Shown piece by piece: positions 34,192-43,169 of a stretch of DNA of 64,000 nt; within the stretch, counting starts at the first letter, position 1, and every line of letters begins with the position of its first letter. This stretch comes from Arthrobacter sp. 35W (lineage in GTDB: Bacteria > Actinomycetota > Actinomycetes > Actinomycetales > Micrococcaceae), in the NCBI RefSeq assembly GCF_000482545.1, contig NZ_KI519455.1, positions 620,001 through 684,000 on the forward strand. Reading direction: 5' to 3'. The translations under genes and the position numbers were made by a program. The notes under the pieces are model-generated. The model worked only from the letters and a program-made list of their open reading frames with translations, was not told where the DNA came from and searched no databases.

Positions 34192-34229
34192 GGCCGCCGC
34201 CGCCGGTCGGTGGACCGGCGGCGGCGGCC
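34192..34229 (-). terminator. Terminator of the beta-propeller gene
   Basis: 17-bp perfect arms (34192-34208 and 34213-34229) with a GGTG loop begin 11 bp after the stop at 34241 on the minus strand. A CCCTTTTTC stretch follows. Confidence 0.8.
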
Positions 34230-34240
34230 TGGGGAAGCTG

Positions 34241-35284
34241 CTACACGTGCAGCACTACGCCCGCCTGCGGCCGCCCCGCAACGGGAACCTCGTAACGCTC
34301 AAAGGTGTCCAGGTCGATGACCGTCAGCCCGTCCCAGGGGCCGCGGCTGGTCGAGCCACCCATGAGCACTGCCTTGCTGCGGCCACCCGGCGCCTCGACC
34401 CACTCCAGAACACCCTCGTGCCCCTTGTCCAGCGGCACCAGGGTCTCCTCGCCCGTGGCTAGTTCGCGCACCGTCAGGCTCGGGCCCTGGGTCGCACCGC
34501 CGATGGCGCCGACACCCACCACCAGCAGTCTCCCGTCCGAGGTCAGGGCAACGCCATGCTGGTGCGTATCCCCCGTCATCTCCGCCGTCGTGTACTTCTG
34601 GGTGCGCGGGTCGAAGGCCACCAGCCCCCGGCCCTGGTACGGCATGTAGAGCAGTCCGTCGAGGGAAACGGCAGCATAGTGCGGCTTCTGGTGCGACATG
34701 AGGCCGCCCTCGGTGCCGAACGGGGCAACCTCGGCGCGCACGACACTCTGGTCGGCGAGCGTAATGGTGTGCACGGTGAATGAATCGTGGTCGATGGTGT
34801 AGATCTCGCTGCCGTCCCGGGAGATCTGCACGTCGAACGGCCGCGCACCAACCTCGACGGATCCGACAAACTTCCCCTCCGCGACGTCGAACTGCTCCAC
34901 CGTGGAGACCCTGCCAACCCGCGTCACAGCAACATAGACCGATCCGCCGTCGGGCGTGACGACGACGCCGGTTCCGCCCGGGCGCTCCTCGCCAAACTCG
35001 AATACATCGGGCTGGTCAAGATAGGGAACGAGGGCCAGAGACGAGCGGGAGGCCAGGTCGACGACGGCAAGCCCCTGCGCGGTTGCCACATAGGCCCGTT
35101 CCGACGGCGCATGGACAGCAATCCCCCAGGGCGCCTTCCCAACTTCAGTGCGGGCTATGACTGCGCCGTCACCCCGGACCGCGGGATCCACCCAGGCAAT
35201 TCCATCCGACCAGCCTTCCGTCACCAGCACCACCGGGCGCCCCTTGGCGTCTCCACTGGCTGCACCACTCAATTCATCGTTCAC
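34241..35284 (-). CDS. YVTN-type beta-propeller protein
   Basis: The 347-aa protein is built of repeated blade motifs, for example GKAPWGIAVHAPSERAYVAT, TPDGGSVYVAVT, ISRDGSEIYTID and LTSDGRLLVVG, as in YVTN/lactonase-like propellers. No signal peptide is visible with the chosen start, so it is probably cytosolic. The GTG at 35284 is preferred because AGGAG is 8 bases upstream; a GTG two codons earlier is too close to it. The ligand or enzymatic role is unknown. Its operator matches that of the peptide-binding lipoprotein, so it is probably part of the same regulon. Confidence 0.75.
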   Translation of the reverse strand: MNDELSGAASGDAKGRPVVLVTEGWSDGIAWVDPAVRGDGAVIARTEVGKAPWGIAVHAPSERAYVATAQGLAVVDLASRSSLALVPYLDQPDVFEFGEERPGGTGVVVTPDGGSVYVAVTRVGRVSTVEQFDVAEGKFVGSVEVGARPFDVQISRDGSEIYTIDHDSFTVHTITLADQSVVRAEVAPFGTEGGLMSHQKPHYAAVSLDGLLYMPYQGRGLVAFDPRTQKYTTAEMTGDTHQHGVALTSDGRLLVVGVGAIGGATQGPSLTVRELATGEETLVPLDKGHEGVLEWVEAPGGRSKAVLMGGSTSRGPWDGLTVIDLDTFERYEVPVAGRPQAGVVLHV

Positions 35285-35360
35285 GTTCACCGTCTCCTCG
35301 TTGCGCTGGCATGGCACCGGCGCCGTCCGAATCGACGCGCCGCTGAGACGAAGGTAGCAG

Positions 35361-35375
35361 TTTGGTATACAAATT
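35361..35375. promoter_or_regulatory. GGTATAC operator candidate, second copy
   Basis: TTTGGTATACAAATT lies about 80 bp upstream of the beta-propeller gene start. It shares TTTGGTATAC with the site at 34064-34079, at nearly the same distance from the start codon, but is imperfect on one arm. Confidence 0.6.
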
Positions 35376-35411
35376 CCTAGAGTGCCGGTCGGGTCCAACC
35401 CCTCCCGCGCC

Positions 35412-35478
35412 CCCAACTAGGTGACAGTTATGACACGTTCCGGGCCTCGGAACGTGCGATAACTGTCACTCAGTTGGG
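35412..35478. repeat. Long intergenic palindrome, copy 4 (mosaic arms)
   Basis: The left arm carries the TGACACGTTCC inner block of copy 3. The right arm carries the GTGCGATAACTGTCACTCAG block of copies 1 and 2, so the two arms pair with several mismatches in the middle. It ends 5 bp before the stop of the VOC gene. Confidence 0.9.
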
Positions 35479-35483
35479 CGGGG

Positions 35484-36257
35484 CTAGTGGGACATGAGGC
35501 AGAAGACGGCGCCCTGGGGATCCGCCATGACGGCGAGGCGGCCGATGCTGGGAACGTCGAAGGCGGGCGCGAGGACCGAGCCGCCGAGTTTGACGGCGCT
35601 GGCCACCGCAGCGTCCGCATCGGTGACGTTGAAGTACAGCACCCAGGAGTTGGGCATCTCGGGCATCGGCTTCACGAGGGCGCCGGCAACGCTTTTCCCG
35701 GCGGCAAAGAACTCCGTGTACTCCCCCAGGTCGCCCGCCGGCCCGGTGTTGGCCTCCAGCGACGCAACGGCCTTGTAGAAGGGCTTGACGGCCTCGACGT
35801 CGTCCACTTGTAGTTCGTACCAGCTCACGGCCCCTGGTTGGTCGACGACGGCGGAGCCCACCAGACCCTTGCCCTCCCAAAAGCCGATGGCCGTTCCCTG
35901 GTTGTCGGCGGCCAGCACAAAGCGGCCCACGCCGGGGATTTCATCCACAGGAAATTTCAACGTTCCACCCGCGCGGGTGACGGCGACGGCGGCCGCATCG
36001 GCGCTGTCGACGGCGATGTAGGCGTTCCAGCCGGTCGGCAGCCCGGCGTCGGCCATCGTGGCGTCCTGTTGCATCACCCCGGCGATCACCGCGCCGTCGA
36101 GCGACACCGTGTAGTAGGTCATGCCGGGCGCCATCTCGTTGGCCTCGTACTCCCAGCCGAACAGGCCGCCGTAGAAGGTCCGTGCTGCCGCTTCATCGGC
36201 GCTGAGCAGCTCCGCCCAGCATGGAGTTCCCTGTACATAACCAGCCACTGTTGCCAT
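35484..36257 (-). CDS. VOC family protein with two glyoxalase-like domains
   Basis: The 257-aa protein has two similar halves. The first starts around GTPCWAELLSADEAAARTFYGGLFGW and the second around PGAVSWYELQVDDVEAVKPFYK. Each is a vicinal-oxygen-chelate domain of the type annotated as hydroxylase or bleomycin-resistance-like. The metal ligands are not clearly conserved, so the activity is unknown. The ATG at 36257 follows a strong AGGAGG site. It is a single-gene unit that ends at palindrome copy 4. Confidence 0.83.
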   Translation of the reverse strand: MATVAGYVQGTPCWAELLSADEAAARTFYGGLFGWEYEANEMAPGMTYYTVSLDGAVIAGVMQQDATMADAGLPTGWNAYIAVDSADAAAVAVTRAGGTLKFPVDEIPGVGRFVLAADNQGTAIGFWEGKGLVGSAVVDQPGAVSWYELQVDDVEAVKPFYKAVASLEANTGPAGDLGEYTEFFAAGKSVAGALVKPMPEMPNSWVLYFNVTDADAAVASAVKLGGSVLAPAFDVPSIGRLAVMADPQGAVFCLMSH

Positions 36258-36400
36258 GGAAGAACCTCCTGCCGCCGGGGGCGGCTGCGGTAGTTGGAAC
36301 GGTTGGACTCCAAAGCGGGGCCACTGGATCGCCGGTCCCAGACACATCCAACCACCCCCGGGCCGCACACGCCATAGCCGGTTGAAAAGTACCCGGACAC

Positions 36401-36433
36401 AACAAAATCCCCGCCCGCAGGGCAGGGTTTGTT
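36401..36433 (-). terminator. Probable terminator after the DUF3073 gene
   Basis: An imperfect hairpin (AACAAA…CCCGCCC against GGGCAGGGTTTGTT) with A/T-rich outer arms lies 27 bp after the DUF3073 stop on the minus strand. Confidence 0.5.
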
Positions 36434-36459
36434 GCGTATTATATTGCGGCAGTGTGGAG

Positions 36460-36690
36460 CTAGCCGATGCGGCGGGTGTCTACCTCGTCGTCATCGTCAA
36501 ACTGATCCGCATATTTGTCCTCATAGGCTGAGTAATCCGGCTCTGCCGGGACCTCGCTGTGATGGCTCGGGGCTCGCCTAGTAGGGGCACCCAGCTCACG
36601 CTGCAGTGCCGAGTAGTCAGTGTTCGGGGAGTAGTACTTGATGTCCCGAGCCTGCTTGGTTGCCTTCGCCTTTTGACGGCCGCGCCCCAT
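36460..36690 (-). CDS. DUF3073 domain-containing protein
   Basis: This 76-aa protein starts MGRGRQKAKATKQARDIKY and has a conserved YSPNTDYSALQREL block and an acidic C-terminus (DDDDEVDTRRIG). It is a small conserved actinobacterial protein of unknown function. The basic N-terminus and acidic tail suggest nucleic-acid or protein interaction. The ATG at 36690 has AAAGGGGGT 8 bases upstream. Confidence 0.9.
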   Translation of the reverse strand: MGRGRQKAKATKQARDIKYYSPNTDYSALQRELGAPTRRAPSHHSEVPAEPDYSAYEDKYADQFDDDDEVDTRRIG

Positions 36691-37014
36691 GGCGTGACCC
36701 CCTTTTGCACTTGGACCGGAGGTGGTCGCTTGGGCTGCAAGCGAGGCTCCGGAATATTCGGTCAATTTGTCGTAGCTCTAGATTACATGGTTTCCTCCGC
36801 CACCGCTTGCCGACCCGCTGGACCGGCTCTTCCAAGGGAGGCCCCAGCCCCTGACCGTCAGGCTTTCATTGGGTAGAGTCGCCTGTGGGGAGAAAAGATG
36901 ACTCCTTCGGGGAGGGGCTCCGAAGGCCGGAAACCGGCCACGCAGCGTCCCACCCCGTTCCGAGCAACCGGCCGCATGGGGCGCACGCAGCGGCAACCGA
37001 AGGTGGATCCATCG
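36691..37014. other. Divergent intergenic region, 324 bp
   Basis: This gap separates the divergent DUF3073 gene and the Pro/Gly-rich membrane protein gene, so it should hold both promoters. I see a TTGACC box on the minus strand near 36760-36765 and a TAGAGT box near 36876 on the plus strand. There is no convincing ORF, RNA or repeat. Confidence 0.4.
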
Positions 37015-38154
37015 ATGAGCGACGAGGACAAGACCACGGCACCCGGTGGCGAGCCGGCACAGCCAGGCGCACAGGACGACGCCGCACTGGCCGCCGATGC
37101 AGCACTGGACCTGCCCGAGCCGGAGCTGGGATCGGCCGAGATCAGCCCGGAGGTAGCCGCCAGCCTGTCCCTGGACCAGGTGGAGGAGGAAGCCGCCACG
37201 CTGGCGCGCGAAGCCGAGTCCACGGGCACCCTCGTTGCCGGTTCGCCGTTTGCCCACGACGGCGCCCCCGCCACGGAGCCGACGACCCAGGTTCCGCCCA
37301 GCCAGCCCTGGGCGCCGCCCACGCCCCAGACTCCCGCCCAGGCGCCGGCCCCCGCGTCGGGCATGGATTCCGGCGTGCCGCCCGTGCCTCCGCTCCCGGG
37401 CGGACCGCTCCCGGGCGGGCCCTTCCCGGGCGCTCCGGGCACCAACGGCGCTCCAGTGGCGGGTGGGCCCACCCCGTCCTACCCGGGTGGACCCGGACAG
37501 CCGCCCGCAGGCTGGGCCGGTGGACCCGGCATGCCCGCCGGACCGGGTGGACCCGGCATGCCCGGCGCACCCGGTGGAAAGCCGAAGAACACCAAACTTC
37601 CCTTCATCATTGGCGCTGCCGTCCTCGTGGCCCTGGTGCTGGCCGGCCTCGTCATCTGGCTTGCCATCTCGGCCATCGGCGGTCTGGTGCGCAACAGCAC
37701 CCCGGCCTCGGACGGCACGTCCTCGCATGCCGCCACGTCCCGGTCGACCAGTTCCACCACGGACGGCTCCACGGGCGGCGGAGCCTCGGACGATGGCCTG
37801 GTCCTCGCCGATGTCACACCGCTGGATTGGATCCAGGGCGACTGCCTGCGCGGTTTCAAGGACGCCGCGACCAGTGCCGACGTGGTGCTCTGCGAAACCC
37901 CGCACAGCGCCCAGCTGGTGGCCACGTCCTTCTACAGTGACTCGGACAGCTACCCCGGCGTCGACGCGCTCAAGGCCAAGGCCACCGCAACCTGCGACAG
38001 CGTGGAACTGGTCAGCGCCGCCGACAACTACAACCTCAAGACCGCCACCGCCTACCCCTCGGAGAACAGCTGGGGCCAGGGCGACCGCCGCGTGGACTGC
38101 CTGGTCTTCGACCCCACCGGTGACAACATCACCGAGACCCTGGTGAAGCAGTAG
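37015..38154 (+). CDS. Septum-formation-like membrane protein with Pro/Gly-rich N-terminal domain
   Basis: The 379-aa protein has an acidic, Ala-rich N-terminus (to about residue 80). A Pro/Gly-rich stretch (about 95-190) follows, with repeats such as GGPLPGGP and GGPGMP, then one membrane helix (about 196-220) and a Ser/Thr linker. The extracellular domain starts near GLVLADVTPLDWIQGDCL and resembles the septum-formation family (PF13845): paired cysteines in WIQGDCL, VLCETPHSAQLV and RVDCLVF. It is therefore likely a type II surface protein of cell division or envelope. The ATG at 37015 is chosen for GAAGGTGG upstream; the open frame begins earlier without a ribosome site. Confidence 0.72.
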   Translation: MSDEDKTTAPGGEPAQPGAQDDAALAADAALDLPEPELGSAEISPEVAASLSLDQVEEEAATLAREAESTGTLVAGSPFAHDGAPATEPTTQVPPSQPWAPPTPQTPAQAPAPASGMDSGVPPVPPLPGGPLPGGPFPGAPGTNGAPVAGGPTPSYPGGPGQPPAGWAGGPGMPAGPGGPGMPGAPGGKPKNTKLPFIIGAAVLVALVLAGLVIWLAISAIGGLVRNSTPASDGTSSHAATSRSTSSTTDGSTGGGASDDGLVLADVTPLDWIQGDCLRGFKDAATSADVVLCETPHSAQLVATSFYSDSDSYPGVDALKAKATATCDSVELVSAADNYNLKTATAYPSENSWGQGDRRVDCLVFDPTGDNITETLVKQ

Positions 38155-38193
38155 CGGCCCCGCCGGCCCGCAAAACCGGCCACCAAGCCGGCA

Positions 38194-38251
38194 CAGCGGA
38201 GCGGCCCGGTGCGGCGGACCACATGGTCCGCAGCCCCGGGCCGCTTCGCTG
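38194..38251. terminator. Bidirectional hairpin between convergent genes
   Basis: A long imperfect hairpin (CAGCG-AGCGGCCCGG … CCGGGCCGCT-CGCTG with an inner GCGGACCA/TGGTCCGC stem) lies between the stops at 38154 and 38273. Confidence 0.65.
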
Positions 38252-38272
38252 CTTCAAACGACGTGCCGCAGA

Positions 38273-40897
38273 CTACTTGCGCGTCACCACCAGGCCGGCC
38301 GACTGGCCGCCAGCGAGGGCGTCAACGGTCAACTCGTCCACATCGGCGGCGGTGTCCACCAGGACCGTGTCACCGTCGGCGATGGTGCCGGCCAGGATCT
38401 CCCGGGCCAGCCTGTCGCCGATCTCGCGCTGCACCAGTCGGCGCAGCGGCCGGGCACCGTAGGCGGGGTCGTAGCCCGTCATCGCCAGCCAGGCGCGGGC
38501 GCCGTCCGTGACCTCCAGCGTCAGCCGGCGGCTGTGCAGGCGCGAGGCCAGCGACTGGACCTGCAGGTCCACGATGTGGGTCAGCTGGTCCACCGTCAGC
38601 GCATCGAACATCACAATGTCGTCGAGGCGGTTCAGAAACTCCGGCTTGAAGGAGGAGTTCACCACATTCATGACCGCGGCGTGCTTGGTCTTCTCATCCA
38701 GCGACGGATCCACCAGGAACTGCGAGCCCAGGTTGGACGTCAGCACCAGGATCACATTGCGGAAGTCCACCGTGCGGCCCTGGCCGTCGGTGAGCCGTCC
38801 GTCGTCGAACACCTGCAGCAGGATGTCGAAGACCTCCGGGTGCGCCTTCTCCACCTCGTCCAGCAGCACCACCGAGTACGGGCGGCGGCGGACGGCCTCG
38901 GTCAGCTGGCCGCCCTCCTCGTAGCCCACGTATCCGGGCGGGGCGCCGACCAGGCGGGCCACCGAGTGCTTCTCCGAGTACTCGCTCATGTCGATGCGCA
39001 CCATGGCACGCTCGTCATCGAACAGGAAGTCCGCCAGAGCCTTGGCCAGCTCCGTCTTGCCCACACCCGTGGGGCCCAGGAACAGGAAGGATCCGGTGGG
39101 CCGGTCCGGGTCGCTGATGCCGGCCCGGGCGCGCCGGACGGCGTCGGAGACGGCCGCGACGGCGGTGGACTGGCCAATCAGGCGCGAGCCCAGCACCTGC
39201 TCCATCTGGAGCAGCTTCTGGCTTTCGCCCTGCAGCATGCGCCCGGCCGGAATGCCGGTCCAGGCCGAAATCACCTCGGCGATGTCGTCCGCGGTGACCT
39301 CCTCGGCCACCATCAGATCGGCCTTGTCCACGGATTCCTCTTCGGCAGCCGCGGCGTCGAGCTCGCGCTGCAGGGCCGGAATCTCGCCGTAAAGGACCCG
39401 TGAGGCCTGCTCCAGATCGCCGTCGCGCTGGGCCTTGTCGGCCACCGAGCGCAGCTCATCCAGCTTGGCCTTGAGCTCGCCCACCCGGTTCAGGCCGGCC
39501 TTCTCCGCCTCCCAGCGCGCGTTCAACGCACCCAGCTGCTCCTTTTTGTCGGCCATGTCCGCGCGCAGCGCCTCGAGGCGCTCCACGGAGGCCGGGTCGG
39601 TTTCGCCGGCGAGCGCCAGCTCCTCCATGGTCAGGCGGTCGACGGCGCGGCGCAGCTGGTCGATCTCCTCCGGGGCGGAGTCGATCTCCATGCGCAGCCG
39701 GGACGCCGCCTCATCCATCAGGTCGATGGCCTTGTCCGGCAGCCGCCGGCCGGGAATGTAGCGGTTGGAGAGCGTCGCGGCGGCCACCAGCGCGGAGTCC
39801 GCGATGGCCACCTTGTGGTGCGCCTCGTAGCGCTCCTTGAGGCCGCGCAGGATGCCGATGGTGTCATCCACGCTCGGCTCCCCCACGAAGACCTGCTGGA
39901 AGCGGCGCTCCAGCGCGGGGTCCTTTTCAATGCGTTCGCGGTACTCGTCCAGCGTGGTGGCGCCAATCAGGCGCAGCTCGCCGCGGGCCAGCATGGGCTT
40001 GAGCATATTGCCCGCATCCATGGCCCCCTCGGAGGCGCCGGCACCCACCACCGTGTGGATCTCGTCGATGAACGTGACGATCTGGCCGTTGGAATTCTTG
40101 ATCTCCTCCAGCACCGCCTTGAGCCGCTCCTCGAACTCGCCGCGGTACTTGGCGCCGGCCACCATGGCGGCCAGGTCCAGGCTGATCAAGGTCTTGCCGC
40201 GCAGGGACTCGGGGACGTCGCCGGCCACCATCCGCTGGGCCAGACCCTCGACGACGGCGGTCTTGCCGACGCCGGGCTCGCCAATGAGCACGGGGTTGTT
40301 CTTGGTGCGGCGGCTGAGCACCTGCACCACGCGGCGGATCTCCGCGTCGCGGCCGATCACAGGGTCCAGCTTTCCGCTGCGGGCGACGGCCGTCATGTCC
40401 ACGCCGTACTTTTCCAGCGCCTGGAAGGTGTTCTCGGGGTCCGGGGTGTTGACCTTGCCGTCGCCGCGGACGGCCGGCAGCGAGGATTCCAGGGCCTGGC
40501 GGGTGGCACCGGCCTTGCGCAGGGCATCGCCGGCGGCACCGGCGTCGTCGGCCAGGCCCAGCAGCAGGTGTTCGGTGGAGACGTAGCTGTCCCCCATGCG
40601 CTCGGCGGCCTGCTGGGCGTTCTGGACCACCATCAGGGTGCTGCGGCCCAGCTGGGCCTGCGCCACAGAGGTGCCGGAGGAGGCCGGCAGGGCGCGGATG
40701 GCGGTGCTGGCCGCGACGCTGACGGCGTCGGGGTCGACGCCGGAGGCCTTCAGCAGGGCCACGGCCACGCCGTCGCGCTGGTCCATCAGCGCCTTGAGCA
40801 GGTGGGCCGGCTCCACAGTGGGATTGCCAGCCGTGGAGGCATTCATGGCGGCCGATGAGAGGGCTTCCTGGCTCTTGGTGGTGAATTTGGCGTCCAA
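38273..40897 (-). CDS. clpB: ATP-dependent disaggregase ClpB
   Basis: This hexameric AAA+ chaperone of 874 aa works with DnaK to dissolve aggregates. Seen in order: an N-terminal Clp repeat domain (about 1-140), NBD1 with Walker A GEPGVGKT, a coiled middle domain (about 400-530, rich in Glu/Arg/Lys), and NBD2 with Walker [16 protein letters not shown] and the [14 protein letters not shown] segment. The length is normal for ClpB. The TTG at 40897, with GGAG 5-7 bases upstream, gives the expected [13 protein letters not shown] start. A HAIR element lies 43 bp upstream, so it is probably repressed by HspR. Confidence 0.96.
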   Translation of the reverse strand: MDAKFTTKSQEALSSAAMNASTAGNPTVEPAHLLKALMDQRDGVAVALLKASGVDPDAVSVAASTAIRALPASSGTSVAQAQLGRSTLMVVQNAQQAAERMGDSYVSTEHLLLGLADDAGAAGDALRKAGATRQALESSLPAVRGDGKVNTPDPENTFQALEKYGVDMTAVARSGKLDPVIGRDAEIRRVVQVLSRRTKNNPVLIGEPGVGKTAVVEGLAQRMVAGDVPESLRGKTLISLDLAAMVAGAKYRGEFEERLKAVLEEIKNSNGQIVTFIDEIHTVVGAGASEGAMDAGNMLKPMLARGELRLIGATTLDEYRERIEKDPALERRFQQVFVGEPSVDDTIGILRGLKERYEAHHKVAIADSALVAAATLSNRYIPGRRLPDKAIDLMDEAASRLRMEIDSAPEEIDQLRRAVDRLTMEELALAGETDPASVERLEALRADMADKKEQLGALNARWEAEKAGLNRVGELKAKLDELRSVADKAQRDGDLEQASRVLYGEIPALQRELDAAAAEEESVDKADLMVAEEVTADDIAEVISAWTGIPAGRMLQGESQKLLQMEQVLGSRLIGQSTAVAAVSDAVRRARAGISDPDRPTGSFLFLGPTGVGKTELAKALADFLFDDERAMVRIDMSEYSEKHSVARLVGAPPGYVGYEEGGQLTEAVRRRPYSVVLLDEVEKAHPEVFDILLQVFDDGRLTDGQGRTVDFRNVILVLTSNLGSQFLVDPSLDEKTKHAAVMNVVNSSFKPEFLNRLDDIVMFDALTVDQLTHIVDLQVQSLASRLHSRRLTLEVTDGARAWLAMTGYDPAYGARPLRRLVQREIGDRLAREILAGTIADGDTVLVDTAADVDELTVDALAGGQSAGLVVTRK

Positions 40898-40940
40898 GAG
40901 GGCTCCTTTCCGAGCAGTCGAGGTAACGGATGCTTTCAAA

Positions 40941-40961
40941 GTTGAGTCTACTACGCTCAAG
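40941..40961. promoter_or_regulatory. HAIR element (HspR operator) of clpB
   Basis: TTGAG and CTCAA arms are separated by 9 bp (GTTGAGT-N7-GCTCAAG). This matches the CTTGAGT-N7-ACTCAAG consensus of HspR-associated inverted repeats with one mismatch per outer arm. It lies 43 bp before the clpB TTG, consistent with heat-shock control of the ClpB/DnaK regulon. Confidence 0.85.
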
Positions 40962-41067
40962 TTTGTAAATGAAGGTCTTTTTCCATTGTTTGCCGTGGGC
41001 TGAACCCTGTCTACGGCACCATGCCTGCGTCTAGGGCGTCTGCGGCTGGGTGTTCACGGCTGGATGT

Positions 41068-41724
41068 CTACGGCTGGAGCCGGTCTTTGTGTTCGATGAA
41101 GTTGATGATGAACTGGTCCCGGTTGGGCACCAGCTCCACGTACCACTGCTGCAGCACGTCAAAGCCGGACCAATCCGTGCCGGCGGCGGCATGCGCCGGG
41201 GGCGAATAGCGGGCCTCGAACTTGATGAAGGTGCCGTTGGCGGTGGAGCTGCCCTCGCGGAAGGAGGCCATTTCCAGGGTTCCGGCGGTGGCTGCCGGAT
41301 TTTCCCTGGCGAGGCCAAGGTTGGCGGCATCTACGGCCTGCACGGCATCAAAGTACCCGTTCCACGACGGGTGCGCCGTCGCCGTCGTGAACAGCAGCGA
41401 GGCGAAGGCTGTGCGGTTGGCTGTTGCCAGCTGGTCCAGACAGGCCTGCGGGAGCTGCGCGTCCTGCCAGGGTGCCGTGCGCACCACGTCCATGCCGGCC
41501 CGCCACCAGGCGTTGTAGGCGGCCACCACCGAATCGGCCACGTCCTCCGGCGTCGCGCCTTCAAGGGCCGGCACCTCCACCGGCTTCTGCGCGTCCGCCG
41601 GGCACTGCGGGCCGCTGGGAGCCGGCGACGGCGCCGGTTCCGGCCCCTGATCGGGCGTACAGCCCGAGAGTGCCAACGCCAATGCCATCACTGCGGCCGC
41701 AGCCGCGGCCCGAATCGTCCCCAT
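41068..41724 (-). CDS. Hypothetical lipoprotein
   Basis: This 218-aa exported protein has a signal peptide with the lipobox ALSGC (Cys22) and a Pro/Ser/Ala linker. A domain follows with ALEGATPEDVADSVVAAYNAWW and a C-terminal QQWYVELVPNRDQFIINFIEHKDRL segment. I do not recognise a family. It looks like a surface-anchored ligand-binding or envelope protein and is convergent with nothing obvious. It lies downstream of clpB's promoter region and reads in the same direction. Confidence 0.72.
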   Translation of the reverse strand: MGTIRAAAAAAVMALALALSGCTPDQGPEPAPSPAPSGPQCPADAQKPVEVPALEGATPEDVADSVVAAYNAWWRAGMDVVRTAPWQDAQLPQACLDQLATANRTAFASLLFTTATAHPSWNGYFDAVQAVDAANLGLARENPAATAGTLEMASFREGSSTANGTFIKFEARYSPPAHAAAGTDWSGFDVLQQWYVELVPNRDQFIINFIEHKDRLQP

Positions 41725-41867
41725 CCGGCCAGCCTAACGGCGCCGAAGCCGGCAACCCAGCCATTCACCCTCCGGCTGCCGGCCCCTCACCCAATGTCCC
41801 CACAACATTCACGGCATTCTGGCTGAATGTGTGGTTGACCAAACCGGGCCAATCACTTGGAGTTTGC

Positions 41868-43163
41868 ATGCGCCGCCTTCTGATGTTTCTCGTTGCCCTT
41901 GTGGTGGCGTTCGGCCCTGCCGCGGCGGCGCAGGCCCATCCGGTGGGCACGACCGGCGTGCTCATCGACTTCGAGGGCGGCCACCTGGGACTGACCCTCC
42001 AGCTTCAACTGGACCAGTTGAACAAGGCCACCGGCCTGGGATTGGTGCCCGGCGGGCTCCTTCCGACGGCGGACATCGAACGGCTCGTGGCTGAAAAGGT
42101 GTCCCTCACCTCCGACGGGGCCGCCTACGCCACCGAGACCACCGGCATCCGCTACGACTCCATCAACGGCACCGATGCCCTCGTTGTGGACCTGGCCGCG
42201 GCACCTGGGGCCGGGCACGGCCCCTTCACCCTGGCCTATTCGCTGCTGACGGACACGCTCAGTGGCCACAAGGTCTATGTCTCACGCGTCGTCGACGGCA
42301 GTGAGGCCGAACTGCTGGGCGTCATCACCGCCACCCAGCCGACGCTGGCCATCGACCCGCGCTCCCAGAAGGCCAGCGTCGGGTCGATGATCGAGCACGG
42401 CATGGCCCACATCGCCGACGGCTACGACCACCTGTTGTTCCTGGCGGTGCTGCTGCTGTCGGCCCCGCTGGTGGCGAAGCGGACCTCCGCCGGGTGGCGT
42501 TGGAGCCCGCGGGCAGACAGCCTGGGCTCGTCGGTGAAGCGCATCCTCACCATCGTCACCGCTTTCACGGCCGGACATTCCATCACGCTGCTGGTCGTCA
42601 GCCTGGGCTGGTTCACACCTCCGGTCCGCTACATCGAAACCATCGTCGCCGTCTCGATTGCCGTCGCGGCCTGGAACCTCGTCCGCCCGATGTTCGCACA
42701 CGGCGAGGTGGTGCTGGCGGGTGTCTTCGGGCTGGTGCACGGCATGGCCTTCGCGACGACGATCCTGGAAATGAAGCTGGACACGGCCGACACGCTGCTG
42801 GCGGTGCTCGGCTTCAACATCGGCATCGAGCTGGCCCAGCTGATCGGCGTCGTGCTGACCGTCCCGTTGATCCACGTCGCGGCCACCGGGAACCACTACC
42901 GGCGTTTCTGCATGGTCTTCGCAGTGTTTGGGATTGTGGCTTCGGCGGCCTGGACAGTGGGCATCTGGACAGGTTCGGATTCGGTGCTGACTCCGCTGTT
43001 CGACGCCGTCGCCGGGCAACCGCTTTTGTCCTACGCCGTGTTCGCGGCGGCCATGCTCACGCTGGGATTCATCCGACCAAAGACAACCGGCAAGGTGGCG
43101 TTGGAAAGGCCAACCGGCGGGACCAAGGCCAGATCCAGCGTCGCGCCTCCTGCCAGGAGATAG
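41868..43163 (+). CDS. HupE/UreJ family membrane protein
   Basis: The 431-aa protein has a signal peptide ending AAAAQAHP. An extracytoplasmic domain (about 25-175) is followed by a seven-helix HupE/UreJ_2 membrane domain, in which the HGMAHIADGYDHLLFL, TAFTAGHSITL and GLVHGMAFA histidine motifs are conserved. These histidines suggest transport of a transition metal such as nickel, cobalt or copper. The ATG at 41868 has a TTGGAG site 5 bases upstream. The next gene starts 6 bp after its stop and its N-terminal domain has a similar secreted layout, so the two are probably one operon. Confidence 0.82.
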   Translation: MRRLLMFLVALVVAFGPAAAAQAHPVGTTGVLIDFEGGHLGLTLQLQLDQLNKATGLGLVPGGLLPTADIERLVAEKVSLTSDGAAYATETTGIRYDSINGTDALVVDLAAAPGAGHGPFTLAYSLLTDTLSGHKVYVSRVVDGSEAELLGVITATQPTLAIDPRSQKASVGSMIEHGMAHIADGYDHLLFLAVLLLSAPLVAKRTSAGWRWSPRADSLGSSVKRILTIVTAFTAGHSITLLVVSLGWFTPPVRYIETIVAVSIAVAAWNLVRPMFAHGEVVLAGVFGLVHGMAFATTILEMKLDTADTLLAVLGFNIGIELAQLIGVVLTVPLIHVAATGNHYRRFCMVFAVFGIVASAAWTVGIWTGSDSVLTPLFDAVAGQPLLSYAVFAAAMLTLGFIRPKTTGKVALERPTGGTKARSSVAPPARR

Positions 43164-43169
43164 TTCCGT

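Noticed and set aside
36898-37014. An upstream in-frame extension of the septum-formation-like gene.
   Set aside because: The extension has shadow-like composition, and the ATG at 37015 has the only convincing ribosome site.
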